A DNA stretch of 25,386 nt, taken from contig JBAYBO010000012.1 of NCBI GenBank assembly GCA_041669225.1, positions 1 through 25,386 on the forward strand. Direction: 5' to 3'. Below the pieces are notes generated by a model. It saw only the letters and a program-made list of their open reading frames with translations. It did no database searches and had not been told where the DNA came from. Shown piece after piece: positions 7,744 to 15,504 of the stretch. The position numbers were made by a program, and so were the translations under genes. Each line of letters starts with the position of its first letter. Positions within the stretch are counted from its first letter, which is position 1. The DNA comes from UBA1424 sp041669225 (lineage in GTDB: Bacteria > Bacillota_I > Bacilli_A > RFN20 > CAG-826).

Positions 7744-9310
7744 ACATCTACTACTCATCATTTCGATTTTAGTTTTATCTTCATGTGTCGATTTTGGCGA
7801 CAGCAGTTTTGATTCTTCAAGCGAGAGCGGTTCATTTTCTTCTGACAGTTTTAATTCAGAAACCTCAAACGATATAAGCTCAAACACAAGTTCTGATCGA
7901 CCGACAAGCGGTACTGAGATTGTCGATTTTTATGCTGTGAATGATTTTCATGGCGCCATTAGCTTCAATTCGTATTTTGATGAGCCCGGACTAGCTAGAG
8001 TCGCGACTTATTTAAAAGATAAAAAAGACGACAATCCCGATAATGCTGTAATTATTAGTTCTGGTGATATGTGGCAAGGTTCTTACGAATCTTATCATAA
8101 TAAGGGGCGAGTCGTTACTGATGTCATGAATGATATCGGCTTTGATACAATGACAATCGGAAATCACGAGTTTGACTGGGGAATAGAAGATATTGTTAAT
8201 AATGTGGGATGGGCCGAATTTCCGCTTCTAGGCGCAAATATCATGGAATTTCCGGATACAAGCACTAAGTCATCAATAGGCGAAGAATATGCGATTATCA
8301 ACCGCGGACACTTGAAGATTGGTATTATCGGAGTGATTGGCCAAGGGCAAATCACCTCGATCAATAGTCGTTTTATGCAAGATATATATTTCGAAGAACC
8401 AACTCAGATAATTAAAAATCTGAGTGTGGAACTTCGACAGGAGCATAACGTTGATATCGTTGTCTTATCGATTCATGCCGGTCAGGATGAGGTTGATAAT
8501 TCAATTCCTAAAGGAAAGTATGTCGATGCCGTTTTTTGTTCGCATACTCATAGTGATGAACAGCAAACTATTAACGGTGTGCCTTTTATTCAAGGGGGAT
8601 ACAATGGCAAGTACGTTTCCAATATTAAACTCTCTTATAATTACGCAACCGGCATAGCGAGCCACATATCTTCTCAAAACACGTATGAAGGTCAGTTGAA
8701 TAACCTAACACCCGATACTAGCGCCCAAACTATTATTGATAAATATGCAGAATCATCAGATATCCGTAAGAATGAAGCGATCGGAACATTGACCGATAAT
8801 CTCGATCGTTACAGCACCCTTCCCAACATGGCTAATTATGCCGCAGCAATGAAAGCCGTAGATAATGGTTATGATATTGATTTTGCCATGACAAATTTCG
8901 GACGCAGCGACATCCCAGCGGGACCAGTTACCTATGGTGACTTATTTAAAGGTCTTCCCTTTGATAACTATGTTTACATTGTTGAAGCCACAGGTAGAAA
9001 TATTAAAAGTCAGGCCTCATTTAATTATATTTATCGCGTAAAAGATTATTCTTATCTTGATAATTCGACATACTATACAATCGCAGTCATCGATTACGTC
9101 GTTTTGCATCAAAATATTTCCAAAGAGTACAACTATTTTACTGACTATGATCCGGAAGAAGATTATGTTGGCTATTTGCATTACTCTGATACTCCGTCAT
9201 TTCCTCTTTTTCCTCGCGATTTAATCTCTGAGGCGTTTGAGAATGCTCCGAACAACATAATTAATCCCTATGACTATACTGGCTCCCGATATAGCGATTT
9301 AACAACATAG
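7733..9310 (+). CDS. Surface 5'-nucleotidase / metallophosphoesterase lipoprotein (UshA-like)
   Basis: 525 aa lipoprotein that should remove phosphate from extracellular nucleotides so that nucleosides can be taken up. A signal peptide ends in lipobox LSSC with Cys18 as the lipid anchor. A Ser-rich flexible linker covers about 19-58. The catalytic calcineurin-like domain shows the dinuclear metal motifs in order: NDFHG, SSGDMWQGS, TIGNHEFDWG, LSIHAG and CSHTHSD (usual GHTH). A C-terminal 5'-nucleotidase substrate domain follows (TNFGRSDIPAGPVTYGDLF, about 385-403). The ATG lies inside the end of the upstream nuclease gene with no ribosome site of its own (AAGGA is 16 bases away), so translation is probably coupled. 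The cytosolic purine nucleoside phosphorylase at 17177 could act next on the products. Family is sure; exact substrate is not. Confidence 0.92.
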   Translation: MKNRHLLLIISILVLSSCVDFGDSSFDSSSESGSFSSDSFNSETSNDISSNTSSDRPTSGTEIVDFYAVNDFHGAISFNSYFDEPGLARVATYLKDKKDDNPDNAVIISSGDMWQGSYESYHNKGRVVTDVMNDIGFDTMTIGNHEFDWGIEDIVNNVGWAEFPLLGANIMEFPDTSTKSSIGEEYAIINRGHLKIGIIGVIGQGQITSINSRFMQDIYFEEPTQIIKNLSVELRQEHNVDIVVLSIHAGQDEVDNSIPKGKYVDAVFCSHTHSDEQQTINGVPFIQGGYNGKYVSNIKLSYNYATGIASHISSQNTYEGQLNNLTPDTSAQTIIDKYAESSDIRKNEAIGTLTDNLDRYSTLPNMANYAAAMKAVDNGYDIDFAMTNFGRSDIPAGPVTYGDLFKGLPFDNYVYIVEATGRNIKSQASFNYIYRVKDYSYLDNSTYYTIAVIDYVVLHQNISKEYNYFTDYDPEEDYVGYLHYSDTPSFPLFPRDLISEAFENAPNNIINPYDYTGSRYSDLTT

Positions 9311-9380
9311 AGAATCACAATTTTGCAATCTAAATAATGATATTTACTTTATTTTATTATAAAATATTCCAGTACGTTCC

Positions 9381-9463
9381 TTTAAAGGGGAGTAGCGAAG
9401 CCTTCCTTCCGTCAATACGGCATCATGCCCGGAACTAGGCCAGTAATGAGCAAGACCTTTAAA
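9381..9463 (+). promoter_or_regulatory. yybP-ykoY (manganese-sensing) riboswitch
   Basis: The leader of the cation ATPase contains the hallmark GGGGAGTAGC (9387-9396), ATACGGCATCATGCCCGG (about 9415-9432) and GCAAGACCTTT (9450-9460). P1 is a perfect 8-bp helix of TTTAAAGG (9381-9388) with CCTTTAAA (9456-9463). Members of this riboswitch class bind Mn2+ and turn on Mn exporters and P-type ATPases. No terminator lies between the aptamer and the TAAGGAG ribosome site (9473-9479), so control may act on translation. A -10-like TATAAA at 9358-9363 would start the RNA near 9370. Confidence 0.9.
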
Positions 9464-9487
9464 ACCTATAATTAAGGAGAGCCCATT

Positions 9488-12184
9488 ATGTATGAGACAA
9501 AAAAGATTGACGATTTACTAACCGAGAATCATGTTGATCCCGAAATCGGACTTTCGAATGAAGAAGCTGAGAAGCGATTACTAGAAAGCGGCAAGAACAA
9601 ATTGGTTGAAAAAAAGCGCAGAAGCATTTTTTTGACTTTTTTATTGCAACTGCACGATCCGATGATTTATATCTTACTCGCCGCGGCTCTAATTTCCGCG
9701 CTAGTCACCATTTTTGGTGATGGCCACGACGATTGGGCTGATGTCATTATCATTTTAGCAGTTGTTCTTTTAAACGCGACGATTGGTGCGGTCCAGGAAG
9801 TAAAAGCCGAAAATGCTTTAGAAGCTTTAAAAAAGCTTTCCTCTCCAACGGCAACGGTTAGACGGGGCGGCAAAGTTTTTGAAATTAAAGCCGAAGACCT
9901 CGTTGTTGGCGATATCGTCATTCTCGAAGAAGGACGCTCCATCGGGGCGGACATGCGTCTTTTAAAAGAATACAACTTGAAAACTGATGAATCTTCCTTA
10001 ACGGGTGAATCGACTCCGATTGAAAAAGATTATCAAATGGTTTTCTCAGAACCGGTCGGCATCGGAGACCGTCTCAATTCGGTTTATATGTCGACTCCAA
10101 TTGTCTATGGACACGGTGAGGGTATCGTTGTCGCCACCGGCGCGCAAACCGAAATTGGTAAGATTGCCACCATGCTTGCGGCCGAAAAAGAAGAAGCGAC
10201 CCCACTACAAAAGCGTTTAGCTGATTTATCCAAAATTCTTGGGATTATCGCTGTCGTCATTATCTTGGCGATTTTTGTTGTGGCTTTGATTCAGCGCCGC
10301 GACCTTCTTGAAATGTTTATTACTGCCATTTCACTTGCTGTCGCTGCCGTTCCCGAAGGTTTGCCAGCGGTGGTTACCATCGTCTTGGCTCTTGGCGTGC
10401 AACGGATGGTAAAAGTTAATACAATCGTTCGTCGTTTACCGAGTGTTGAAACACTTGGCGCTGTTTCGGTTGTCTGTTCGGATAAAACGGGAACTCTGAC
10501 CCAAAATAAAATGACGGTCGTTAGAGCTTATGTTGATCACAAGCTTCTTGATGCCGAACATTATTTAGGCGATGATATGCACTTTCTTGCCAAAGGAATG
10601 TCGCTTTGCTCTAATGCTTCAATCGATACCGGAGTCTATGGCGATCCCACCGAAATCGCTTTAGTTGAACTTGGTAATAAACTTGGACTTCGCAAGAAAG
10701 AACTAGAAGATGTTAATCCTAGGATTAATGAACTACCATTTGACTCTGTTCGCAAAATGATGTCCACGCAGCATGAACATGAAAAAGAGCCAATTGTTTT
10801 TACAAAAGGCGCTCTTGATTCTGTCATTAAGCATACAACGCATATTCTCATTGATGGAAAAGTTAGACCAATTACTAAAGAAGATGTTAAACAAATAATA
10901 GAAGGTAGTGCTGAGATGGCTCGTAACGCCCTCCGCGTTTTAGCGCTAGCGTATAAGGAAAGCCCAGAATTAAGTGAAGAAAACTTAACTTTTGTCGGTC
11001 TTGTCGGCATGGTTGATCCACCTCGCCCTGAAGCTGGGGAAGCGGTGGCGATTTTTAAGAAGGCGGGAATCGTCACGATTATGATTACCGGCGATCATCG
11101 CGATACTGCTTTAGCTATTGCTCGCGAACTGAAAATTGCACAGGATGAAGCACAAGTTTTATCTGGCGATGAATTATCAAAAATGAGTTTTGAGCAACTG
11201 CAGGAAGCCGTGAAGATGGTGCGTGTTTTCGCCCGCGTTTCTCCCGAAAATAAAGTTAGTATTGTCAAAGCAATCAAAGCCAATGGTTATATCGCAGCGA
11301 TGACTGGAGACGGCGTTAACGACGCTCCTTCGCTTAAGGCTGCTGATATCGGCATCGCTATGGGTATTACCGGCACAGACGTGGCTAAAGGCGCGGCCGA
11401 CATGGTTCTAACCGATGATAATTTTGCCTCGATTGAAAAGGCCGTTGAAGAAGGTCGTGGCATATATGCCAATATTAAAAAGACAGTTTATTTTCTTCTT
11501 TCCAGCAATATCGGTGAAGTCATTTCGATGTTTGTCGCGATTGTTTTAGGATTACCACTTCCCTTAATCGCCATTCATATTTTATGGGTTAATCTTATTA
11601 CTGATTCGCTGCCAGCGATTGCCCTTGGATCTGATGAAAAGGCTGACAATATTATGGAAGACAAACCGCGTGATGAAAAAGAATCACTTTTTGCTCGCGG
11701 AGGTTACTTCTTCATAATTACTTACGGTTTAGTCATAGCCTTCATTACTTTATTAGGTTTCTTGCTCTTCCCAACAGTTCACATTTTTGAAAATGGATTA
11801 CCATTTACACTCGCTAAGTTAATCGAAATTACTAATGAACCGGAAATGCTTCGCCTCGCACAAAGTACCGCCTTTAGTGTCCTTGGTGTTTCTCAGCTCT
11901 TTCATATGATTGGTATGACGAATACCGAGAAGAGCTTTGTCCATGTTTTCAAATCGAGAAACTGGTTGCTACTTGTTGCCTTTGTTTTTGGATTAGGCAT
12001 GCAAATCCTTATTACCGAAGTACCATTCTTGGAAGATTTCTTTAGCACCGCTGAATTATCTTTAGTTGAATGGCTCTATGTTATAGCTCTATCAGTTATT
12101 CCACTTGTTATCCATGAAATTATCGTTTTGATTAAGTTCATTAAAAAGCAGGTTCAAAAAAGAAAATTAGCTAACATTAACTAA
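9488..12184 (+). CDS. P-type cation-transporting ATPase, SERCA-like P2A type (Ca2+/Mn2+ efflux)
   Basis: 898 aa membrane pump that expels a divalent cation at the cost of ATP. All P-type hallmarks are present: actuator TGES at 172-175, phosphorylation site CSDKTGTLT with Asp332, nucleotide-domain TKGA, TGDH, and hinge TGDGVND at 606-612. Ion-site residues match SERCA. M4 has VPEGLP (Glu290), M5 has SSNIGEV (Asn674, Glu677), and M6 has NLITD (Asn702, Thr705, Asp706). Both Ca2+ sites therefore look preserved, unlike PMR1/SPCA pumps that lose the M5 site. There are about ten membrane helices, and the C-terminus is basic. The upstream manganese riboswitch points to Mn2+ as the regulating ion. Established precedents are the yybP-ykoY-controlled P-type ATPases of Lactococcus (YoaB) and pneumococcus (MgtA). 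Transport of Ca2+, Mn2+ or both cannot be settled from sequence. The ATG follows TAAGGAG by 9 bases. Confidence 0.95.
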   Translation: MYETKKIDDLLTENHVDPEIGLSNEEAEKRLLESGKNKLVEKKRRSIFLTFLLQLHDPMIYILLAAALISALVTIFGDGHDDWADVIIILAVVLLNATIGAVQEVKAENALEALKKLSSPTATVRRGGKVFEIKAEDLVVGDIVILEEGRSIGADMRLLKEYNLKTDESSLTGESTPIEKDYQMVFSEPVGIGDRLNSVYMSTPIVYGHGEGIVVATGAQTEIGKIATMLAAEKEEATPLQKRLADLSKILGIIAVVIILAIFVVALIQRRDLLEMFITAISLAVAAVPEGLPAVVTIVLALGVQRMVKVNTIVRRLPSVETLGAVSVVCSDKTGTLTQNKMTVVRAYVDHKLLDAEHYLGDDMHFLAKGMSLCSNASIDTGVYGDPTEIALVELGNKLGLRKKELEDVNPRINELPFDSVRKMMSTQHEHEKEPIVFTKGALDSVIKHTTHILIDGKVRPITKEDVKQIIEGSAEMARNALRVLALAYKESPELSEENLTFVGLVGMVDPPRPEAGEAVAIFKKAGIVTIMITGDHRDTALAIARELKIAQDEAQVLSGDELSKMSFEQLQEAVKMVRVFARVSPENKVSIVKAIKANGYIAAMTGDGVNDAPSLKAADIGIAMGITGTDVAKGAADMVLTDDNFASIEKAVEEGRGIYANIKKTVYFLLSSNIGEVISMFVAIVLGLPLPLIAIHILWVNLITDSLPAIALGSDEKADNIMEDKPRDEKESLFARGGYFFIITYGLVIAFITLLGFLLFPTVHIFENGLPFTLAKLIEITNEPEMLRLAQSTAFSVLGVSQLFHMIGMTNTEKSFVHVFKSRNWLLLVAFVFGLGMQILITEVPFLEDFFSTAELSLVEWLYVIALSVIPLVIHEIIVLIKFIKKQVQKRKLANIN

Positions 12185-12197
12185 ACACATTTATCAC

Positions 12198-12226
12198 TTG
12201 AAAAGCGGCTTGATATATTTTACTAT
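12198..12226 (+). promoter_or_regulatory. Promoter of the tRNA-Thr/tRNA-Val unit
   Basis: TTGAAA (12198-12203), 17-base spacer, TACTAT (12221-12226). The RNA would start near 12233, 9 bases before tRNA-Thr. An inverted repeat GCGGCTT (12205-12211) / AAGCCGC (12231-12237) brackets the -10; in mRNA coming from the ATPase gene it would fold as a hairpin without a T-run. Confidence 0.65.
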
Positions 12227-12241
12227 TATTAAGCCGCGCAT

Positions 12242-12317
12242 GCCGACTTAGCTCAATTGGCAGAGCAACTGAATCGTAATCAGTAGGTTGGGGGTTCAAT
12301 TCCTCTAGTCGGCACCA
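12242..12317 (+). tRNA. tRNA-Thr (anticodon CGT)
   Basis: Full cloverleaf: acceptor GCCGACT/AGTCGGC, anticodon arm CTGA-ATCGTAA-TCAG with anticodon CGT, T-arm with GGTTCAATTCC, discriminator A and encoded CCA. It reads ACG only, so a second Thr tRNA must exist elsewhere. Confidence 0.95.
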
Positions 12318-12332
12318 ATCTAAAATCCAGTT

Positions 12333-12408
12333 GGATGTTTAGCTCAGCTGGGAGAGCATCTGTTTGACGTACAGAAGGTCGGGGGTTCGATCCCCTCAGC
12401 ATCCACCA
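12333..12408 (+). tRNA. tRNA-Val (anticodon GAC)
   Basis: Acceptor GGATGTT/AGCATCC, anticodon loop TTGACGT with anticodon GAC, T-arm GGTTCGATCCC, encoded CCA. It is 15 bases after tRNA-Thr and co-transcribed with it up to the terminator at 12422. Confidence 0.95.
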
Positions 12409-12421
12409 TTCAACATAAATC

Positions 12422-12441
12422 GCCTCGCTAAGAGGCTTTTT
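12422..12441 (+). terminator. Terminator of the tRNA-Thr/Val unit
   Basis: GCCTC (12422-12426), loop GCTAA, GAGGC (12432-12436), then five Ts. Confidence 0.85.
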
Positions 12442-12450
12442 ATTTGGCTG

Positions 12451-12479
12451 TGGAAAAGGATTATTATCTGACCTATAAT
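12451..12479 (+). promoter_or_regulatory. Promoter of tRNA-Gly(CCC)
   Basis: TGGAAA (12451-12456, 4 of 6), 17-base spacer, perfect TATAAT (12474-12479). The start would be near 12486, leaving a very short tRNA 5' leader. Confidence 0.6.
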
Positions 12480-12488
12480 ATGGGCGAT

Positions 12489-12562
12489 GCATCTGTAGTT
12501 CAATGGTAGAACACTAGCTTCCCAAGCTAGTTACGCGGGTTCGATTCCCGTCAGGTGCTCCA
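12489..12562 (+). tRNA. tRNA-Gly (anticodon CCC)
   Basis: Acceptor GCATCTG/CAGGTGC with one T-G pair, anticodon arm CTAGC-TTCCCAA-GCTAG with anticodon CCC, T-arm GGGTTCGATTCCC, discriminator T, encoded CCA. Apart from the acceptor and anticodon arms it is identical to tRNA-Gly(GCC) at 19590-19663, which suggests duplication. It reads GGG only. Confidence 0.95.
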
Positions 12563-12573
12563 ACAGAATAATG

Positions 12574-12600
12574 AAACTCACTTTCGCGCAGTGAGTTTTT
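12574..12600 (+). terminator. Terminator of tRNA-Gly(CCC)
   Basis: AAACTCACT (12574-12582) pairs with AGTGAGTTT (12590-12598), followed by T residues. Confidence 0.85.
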
Positions 12601-12839
12601 ATTACCTTATCAAAGCAAAACGAAAATATTTGTTTCCAAATCATCAATCGATTGAAGAATGATGATAAGCCATATGGTAAATAAATATTTGGAATAATGG
12701 TTTAAAATATATTTTTATTAAAATCTCAGCGGAATACATGTCTTTTTCTGATTTTTATCTTTGGCTTTGTTCTGCGCTTTAATTTATGAATTAACTTTGC
12801 TAAAATACAATATGCACTAAAGAAGAATGAGGATTGAAT
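12601..12839. other. AT-rich intergenic region upstream of pgpA
   Basis: No coding frame is convincing. Two complementary pairs interleave: CTTATCA (12606-12612) with TGATAAG (12663-12669), and TTCCAAAT (12634-12641) with ATTTGGAA (12687-12694). AAATATTTG also occurs twice (12624-12632, 12683-12691). A -10-like TACAAT at 12806-12811, with a poor -35 (TTTATG, 12783-12788), probably drives pgpA. Confidence 0.5.
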
Positions 12840-13325
12840 ATGGAAGACTATCGCCAAAAATGTATTGATTTACTGAAAGAAAGAGGCGTTTCAATAAATG
12901 ATATTGCTGACTCGGCACGGTTTTTACAGTCTGATTACCACGTTGATTTACTAAAAGAAGAATTGCTTGATTCGGTTTTGAGCGTTCTTGCCAAACGAGA
13001 AGTCCAATTGGCGATTATGACCGCTGTCGAACTCGATAAACTGGCCGAAAGCGGCAAAATGTTTGATAAAGATTTAGAAGCTATTTTGATGCGCGATGAG
13101 GGTCTTTATGGTGTCGATGAAGTTATTGCTTATGGCATATGTAATTTGTATGGTTCAATCGCCCTGACAAATTTTGGTTTCATCGATAAGAAAAAATACG
13201 GAATTATCGAAAGTTTAAACAGCCATGGAAAATCCAGCGGTATATGTAACACTTTCCTTGATGATATCGTCGGCGCCATTGCGGCGAGCGCGGCATCGCG
13301 TTTTGCTCATCGTTGGGCTAGGTAA
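12840..13325 (+). CDS. pgpA: Phosphatidylglycerophosphatase A family protein (YutG-like)
   Basis: 161 aa from the ATG at 12840. AGGA at 12830-12833 is a ribosome site 6 bases before it, whereas the in-frame TTG at 12834 would touch that site. The family removes phosphate from phosphatidylglycerol-phosphate to give phosphatidylglycerol. Family blocks are LAKREVQLAIMTAVELDKLAE (read in two parts, about 50-70), the acidic DEGLYGVDEVIAYGI (about 87-101), YGSIALTNFGFIDKK (about 105-119), and the C-terminal NTFLDDIVGAIAASAASR (about 139-156). It is closer to the soluble-looking Gram-positive YutG form than to the multi-helix E. coli PgpA. Whether YutG-type proteins carry this activity is less well established than for E. 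coli PgpA. It lies 5 bases before cdaA in an apparent pgpA-cdaA-glmM operon. Confidence 0.85.
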   Translation: MEDYRQKCIDLLKERGVSINDIADSARFLQSDYHVDLLKEELLDSVLSVLAKREVQLAIMTAVELDKLAESGKMFDKDLEAILMRDEGLYGVDEVIAYGICNLYGSIALTNFGFIDKKKYGIIESLNSHGKSSGICNTFLDDIVGAIAASAASRFAHRWAR

Positions 13326-13330
13326 AAAAT

Positions 13331-14116
13331 ATGATAATACCTGATTTTGCCTTGATTTCTACATGGGTCGATTTAAGTCTTGGGGTGTTGATTTCCGGAC
13401 TATTCACTTACTTGCTTTTTCGAATTACTAACCGCAAGTTTGTTCTTATTTACGCGTTAATAGGTGTTTCGGCAATAATACTGGCGTGGCTTTTTTCTCT
13501 CGAACTATTGAAAACAGTATTGGCAATTGTATTAACAACTTCTGCGACGGTAATTATTTTTGTCAATATTAGTCGGATTCGTCCCTTCATTTCCAGTGAG
13601 CTTAAAGGCAAGACATTATTTGGATCCGGTAAGAAAAAAACCGATCGAATTTTTGATCGCGATGCGATGTATAAAAAAGTTAACGACGCCGTCATGGCTT
13701 TAAGCAAACAAAAAATTGGGGCCTTACTTACTTTTGAAAAAAATATCCTTTTAACTGATGTGATTAAAACCGGTACTATTGTAAACGCTCCTGTTTCCGC
13801 CGAATTGATTATGACGATTTTTTACCCGGGAACGCGTTTACACGACGGGGCGGTCGTCGTACGCGGTGATACAATTTTGGCGGCCAGCGTTTATTTCACT
13901 CCAACAACTAAACCGCTGACCGGCAAGTATGGTTCGCGCCACCGCGCCGCCATCGGTATTAGCGAGATGGCTGATGCCGTGACAATTGTCGTCAGTGAAG
14001 AAACCGGACGTATTTCCATCGCCTATCGCGGTGAACTTCAGCCAGTAACAGTCGATACCTTCTCAAGAGTTTTCCAAGAATATATGATGGAAATGCCTGA
14101 AGAAGACGAAGAATAA
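13331..14116 (+). CDS. cdaA: Membrane diadenylate cyclase CdaA (c-di-AMP synthase)
   Basis: 261 aa, near the usual 270. It makes cyclic di-AMP from two ATP, a second messenger that controls potassium and osmolyte transport and cell-wall balance. Three membrane helices lie at about 12-32, 36-54 and 58-78, followed by a linker and the DAC domain (about 100-245). Catalytic motifs are present: Asp172-Gly-Ala in LHDGAVVV and Arg203-His-Arg205 in SRHRAAIG. SEETGRISIAY follows. The acidic C-terminus is EMPEEDEE. It is 5 bases from pgpA and 15 bases from glmM. In most Firmicutes the regulator gene cdaR sits between cdaA and glmM; here there is no space for it. The ribosome site is weak (TAGG), so translation may couple to pgpA. 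Function call is firm. Confidence 0.95.
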   Translation: MIIPDFALISTWVDLSLGVLISGLFTYLLFRITNRKFVLIYALIGVSAIILAWLFSLELLKTVLAIVLTTSATVIIFVNISRIRPFISSELKGKTLFGSGKKKTDRIFDRDAMYKKVNDAVMALSKQKIGALLTFEKNILLTDVIKTGTIVNAPVSAELIMTIFYPGTRLHDGAVVVRGDTILAASVYFTPTTKPLTGKYGSRHRAAIGISEMADAVTIVVSEETGRISIAYRGELQPVTVDTFSRVFQEYMMEMPEEDEE

Positions 14117-14131
14117 TAGGGGAACAACATT

Positions 14132-15463
14132 ATGACAAAGTATTTCGGTACGGACGGTGTCCGTGGGCGCGTTGAGGAAGTCTTGACGGTTGACATGGCT
14201 TATCGGATTGGTCGCTTTATCGGCCAATATCCAAACGGCAAAAGAAATCGGATTGTTATTTCACGTGATACGAGAATCTCAGGTAAAAAATTATTAGATG
14301 CTTTGACTAAAGGAATTCGTTTGAGCGGTGGTGATGTATTTGATGAAGGCGTCTCGACCACTCCGTCGATTTCTTATATTGTTGATAAAGAGGGTTTTGA
14401 CTATGGCATCATGATTAGTGCCTCTCATAATCCTTATTATGATAATGGAATTAAAATTTTTGACGCCAAGGGCAAAAAATTATCATCTGATATTGAAGAA
14501 TTAATTGAAATTTATATGGATTCTCCAACTGATCATCTACCTAGATTTGAGGGTTCTGAGCTCGGCAATCTTTCTAATGGTGGTAGTTTGCGCGAAGAAT
14601 ATATTCAATTCCTCATTTCCAAAGCAAAGTTTGATTTTACGAATCTTCGCGTTCTCGTTGACTGCGCAAACGGTTCTGCTTCAAATGTTGCGCCCCAAGT
14701 GTTTAAGAGTCTTGGTATTAATGCTAAATTCATTAATAATAATCCTGACGGCCTAAATATAAATGAACATTGTGGTTCAACCCACATTGATACTTTAATC
14801 GCACAAAGCCGAAACGACTCTTACGATATGTGTTTTGCTTTTGATGGTGATGCCGACCGTCTCCTTGTCGTAAAAGACGGCGAAGTCATCGACGGTGACA
14901 CAATGATTTATATGACCGCTATTTCTAAGTATGACCGCGAAAGACTCGACAATAACGCCGTGGTCATTACAGTCATGTCAAACTTGGGACTTAAATTAGC
15001 TCTCGAACGTAAAAACATCCAATACATCGAAGTTGATGTCGGTGATAAGTATGTTCAAGCTAAGCTTGAAGAGTTAGATTTATCTTTGGGTGGAGAACAA
15101 TCTGGACACATTATTTTCTACCATGATTTAAATACCGGAGATGGTATTTTAACCGCTATTAAGATGATGACTCTCTATGTTGGAAACGGATATTCGTTCG
15201 AAGAACTCAAAAAAGATTTGACGATTTTCCCGCAAGTACTTATCAATGTTAAAGTTAATGACAAAAAAGTTGTCTTAAATGATGAAGGTTTACTTAAACT
15301 AATCGAAAAGGAAAAAGCTATTCTTGGCAAAGAGGGCAGATTGCTCGTTCGTCCAAGCGGAACCGAACCTCTCGTACGCGTGATGACCGAAGCGCGCACT
15401 CTAGAAATTTGTCAGGGTGTATGCGATAGAATCAAAGAATACATCAAAAAACTAGGCCTATAA
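14132..15463 (+). CDS. glmM: Phosphoglucosamine mutase
   Basis: 443 aa, normal length (about 445-450). It converts glucosamine-6-phosphate to glucosamine-1-phosphate on the way to UDP-GlcNAc for peptidoglycan and other glycans. Alpha-D-phosphohexomutase blocks are in order: N-terminal YFGTDGVRGR, active-site serine loop ISASHNPYYDNG with Ser98, metal loop FDGDADRLL (about 238-246), sugar loop GGEQSGHIIF (about 320-329), and phosphate-binding loop RPSGTEPLVRVM (about 407-418). AGGGGAA lies just before the start. GlmM is known to bind and inhibit CdaA in several Firmicutes, so linkage to cdaA has regulatory meaning. The gene ends at a strong terminator shared with the convergent gene. Its presence argues that the organism makes amino-sugar polymers. 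Confidence 0.96.
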   Translation: MTKYFGTDGVRGRVEEVLTVDMAYRIGRFIGQYPNGKRNRIVISRDTRISGKKLLDALTKGIRLSGGDVFDEGVSTTPSISYIVDKEGFDYGIMISASHNPYYDNGIKIFDAKGKKLSSDIEELIEIYMDSPTDHLPRFEGSELGNLSNGGSLREEYIQFLISKAKFDFTNLRVLVDCANGSASNVAPQVFKSLGINAKFINNNPDGLNINEHCGSTHIDTLIAQSRNDSYDMCFAFDGDADRLLVVKDGEVIDGDTMIYMTAISKYDRERLDNNAVVITVMSNLGLKLALERKNIQYIEVDVGDKYVQAKLEELDLSLGGEQSGHIIFYHDLNTGDGILTAIKMMTLYVGNGYSFEELKKDLTIFPQVLINVKVNDKKVVLNDEGLLKLIEKEKAILGKEGRLLVRPSGTEPLVRVMTEARTLEICQGVCDRIKEYIKKLGL

Positions 15464-15476
15464 TTATTTATAATTA

Positions 15477-15504
15477 AAAATAGAGGAATTTACCTCTATT
15501 TTTT
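15477..15504. terminator. Bidirectional terminator between glmM and the convergent small gene
   Basis: AAAATAGAGG (15477-15486) and CCTCTATTTT (15493-15502) form a 10-bp stem flanked by A and T runs. The stop of the convergent minus-strand gene (15496-15498) lies inside the stem. Confidence 0.85.

Noticed and set aside
10636..11076. 146-aa minus-strand frame
   Set aside because: It lies wholly inside the P-type ATPase gene, is rich in Ser/Arg/Leu and has no ribosome site: a shadow frame.
12280..12492. 70-aa minus-strand frame over the tRNA genes
   Set aside because: It is antisense to tRNA-Thr and tRNA-Val; the peptide (RGIEPPTY, RGSNPRPS) is the well-known spurious tRNA antisense product.
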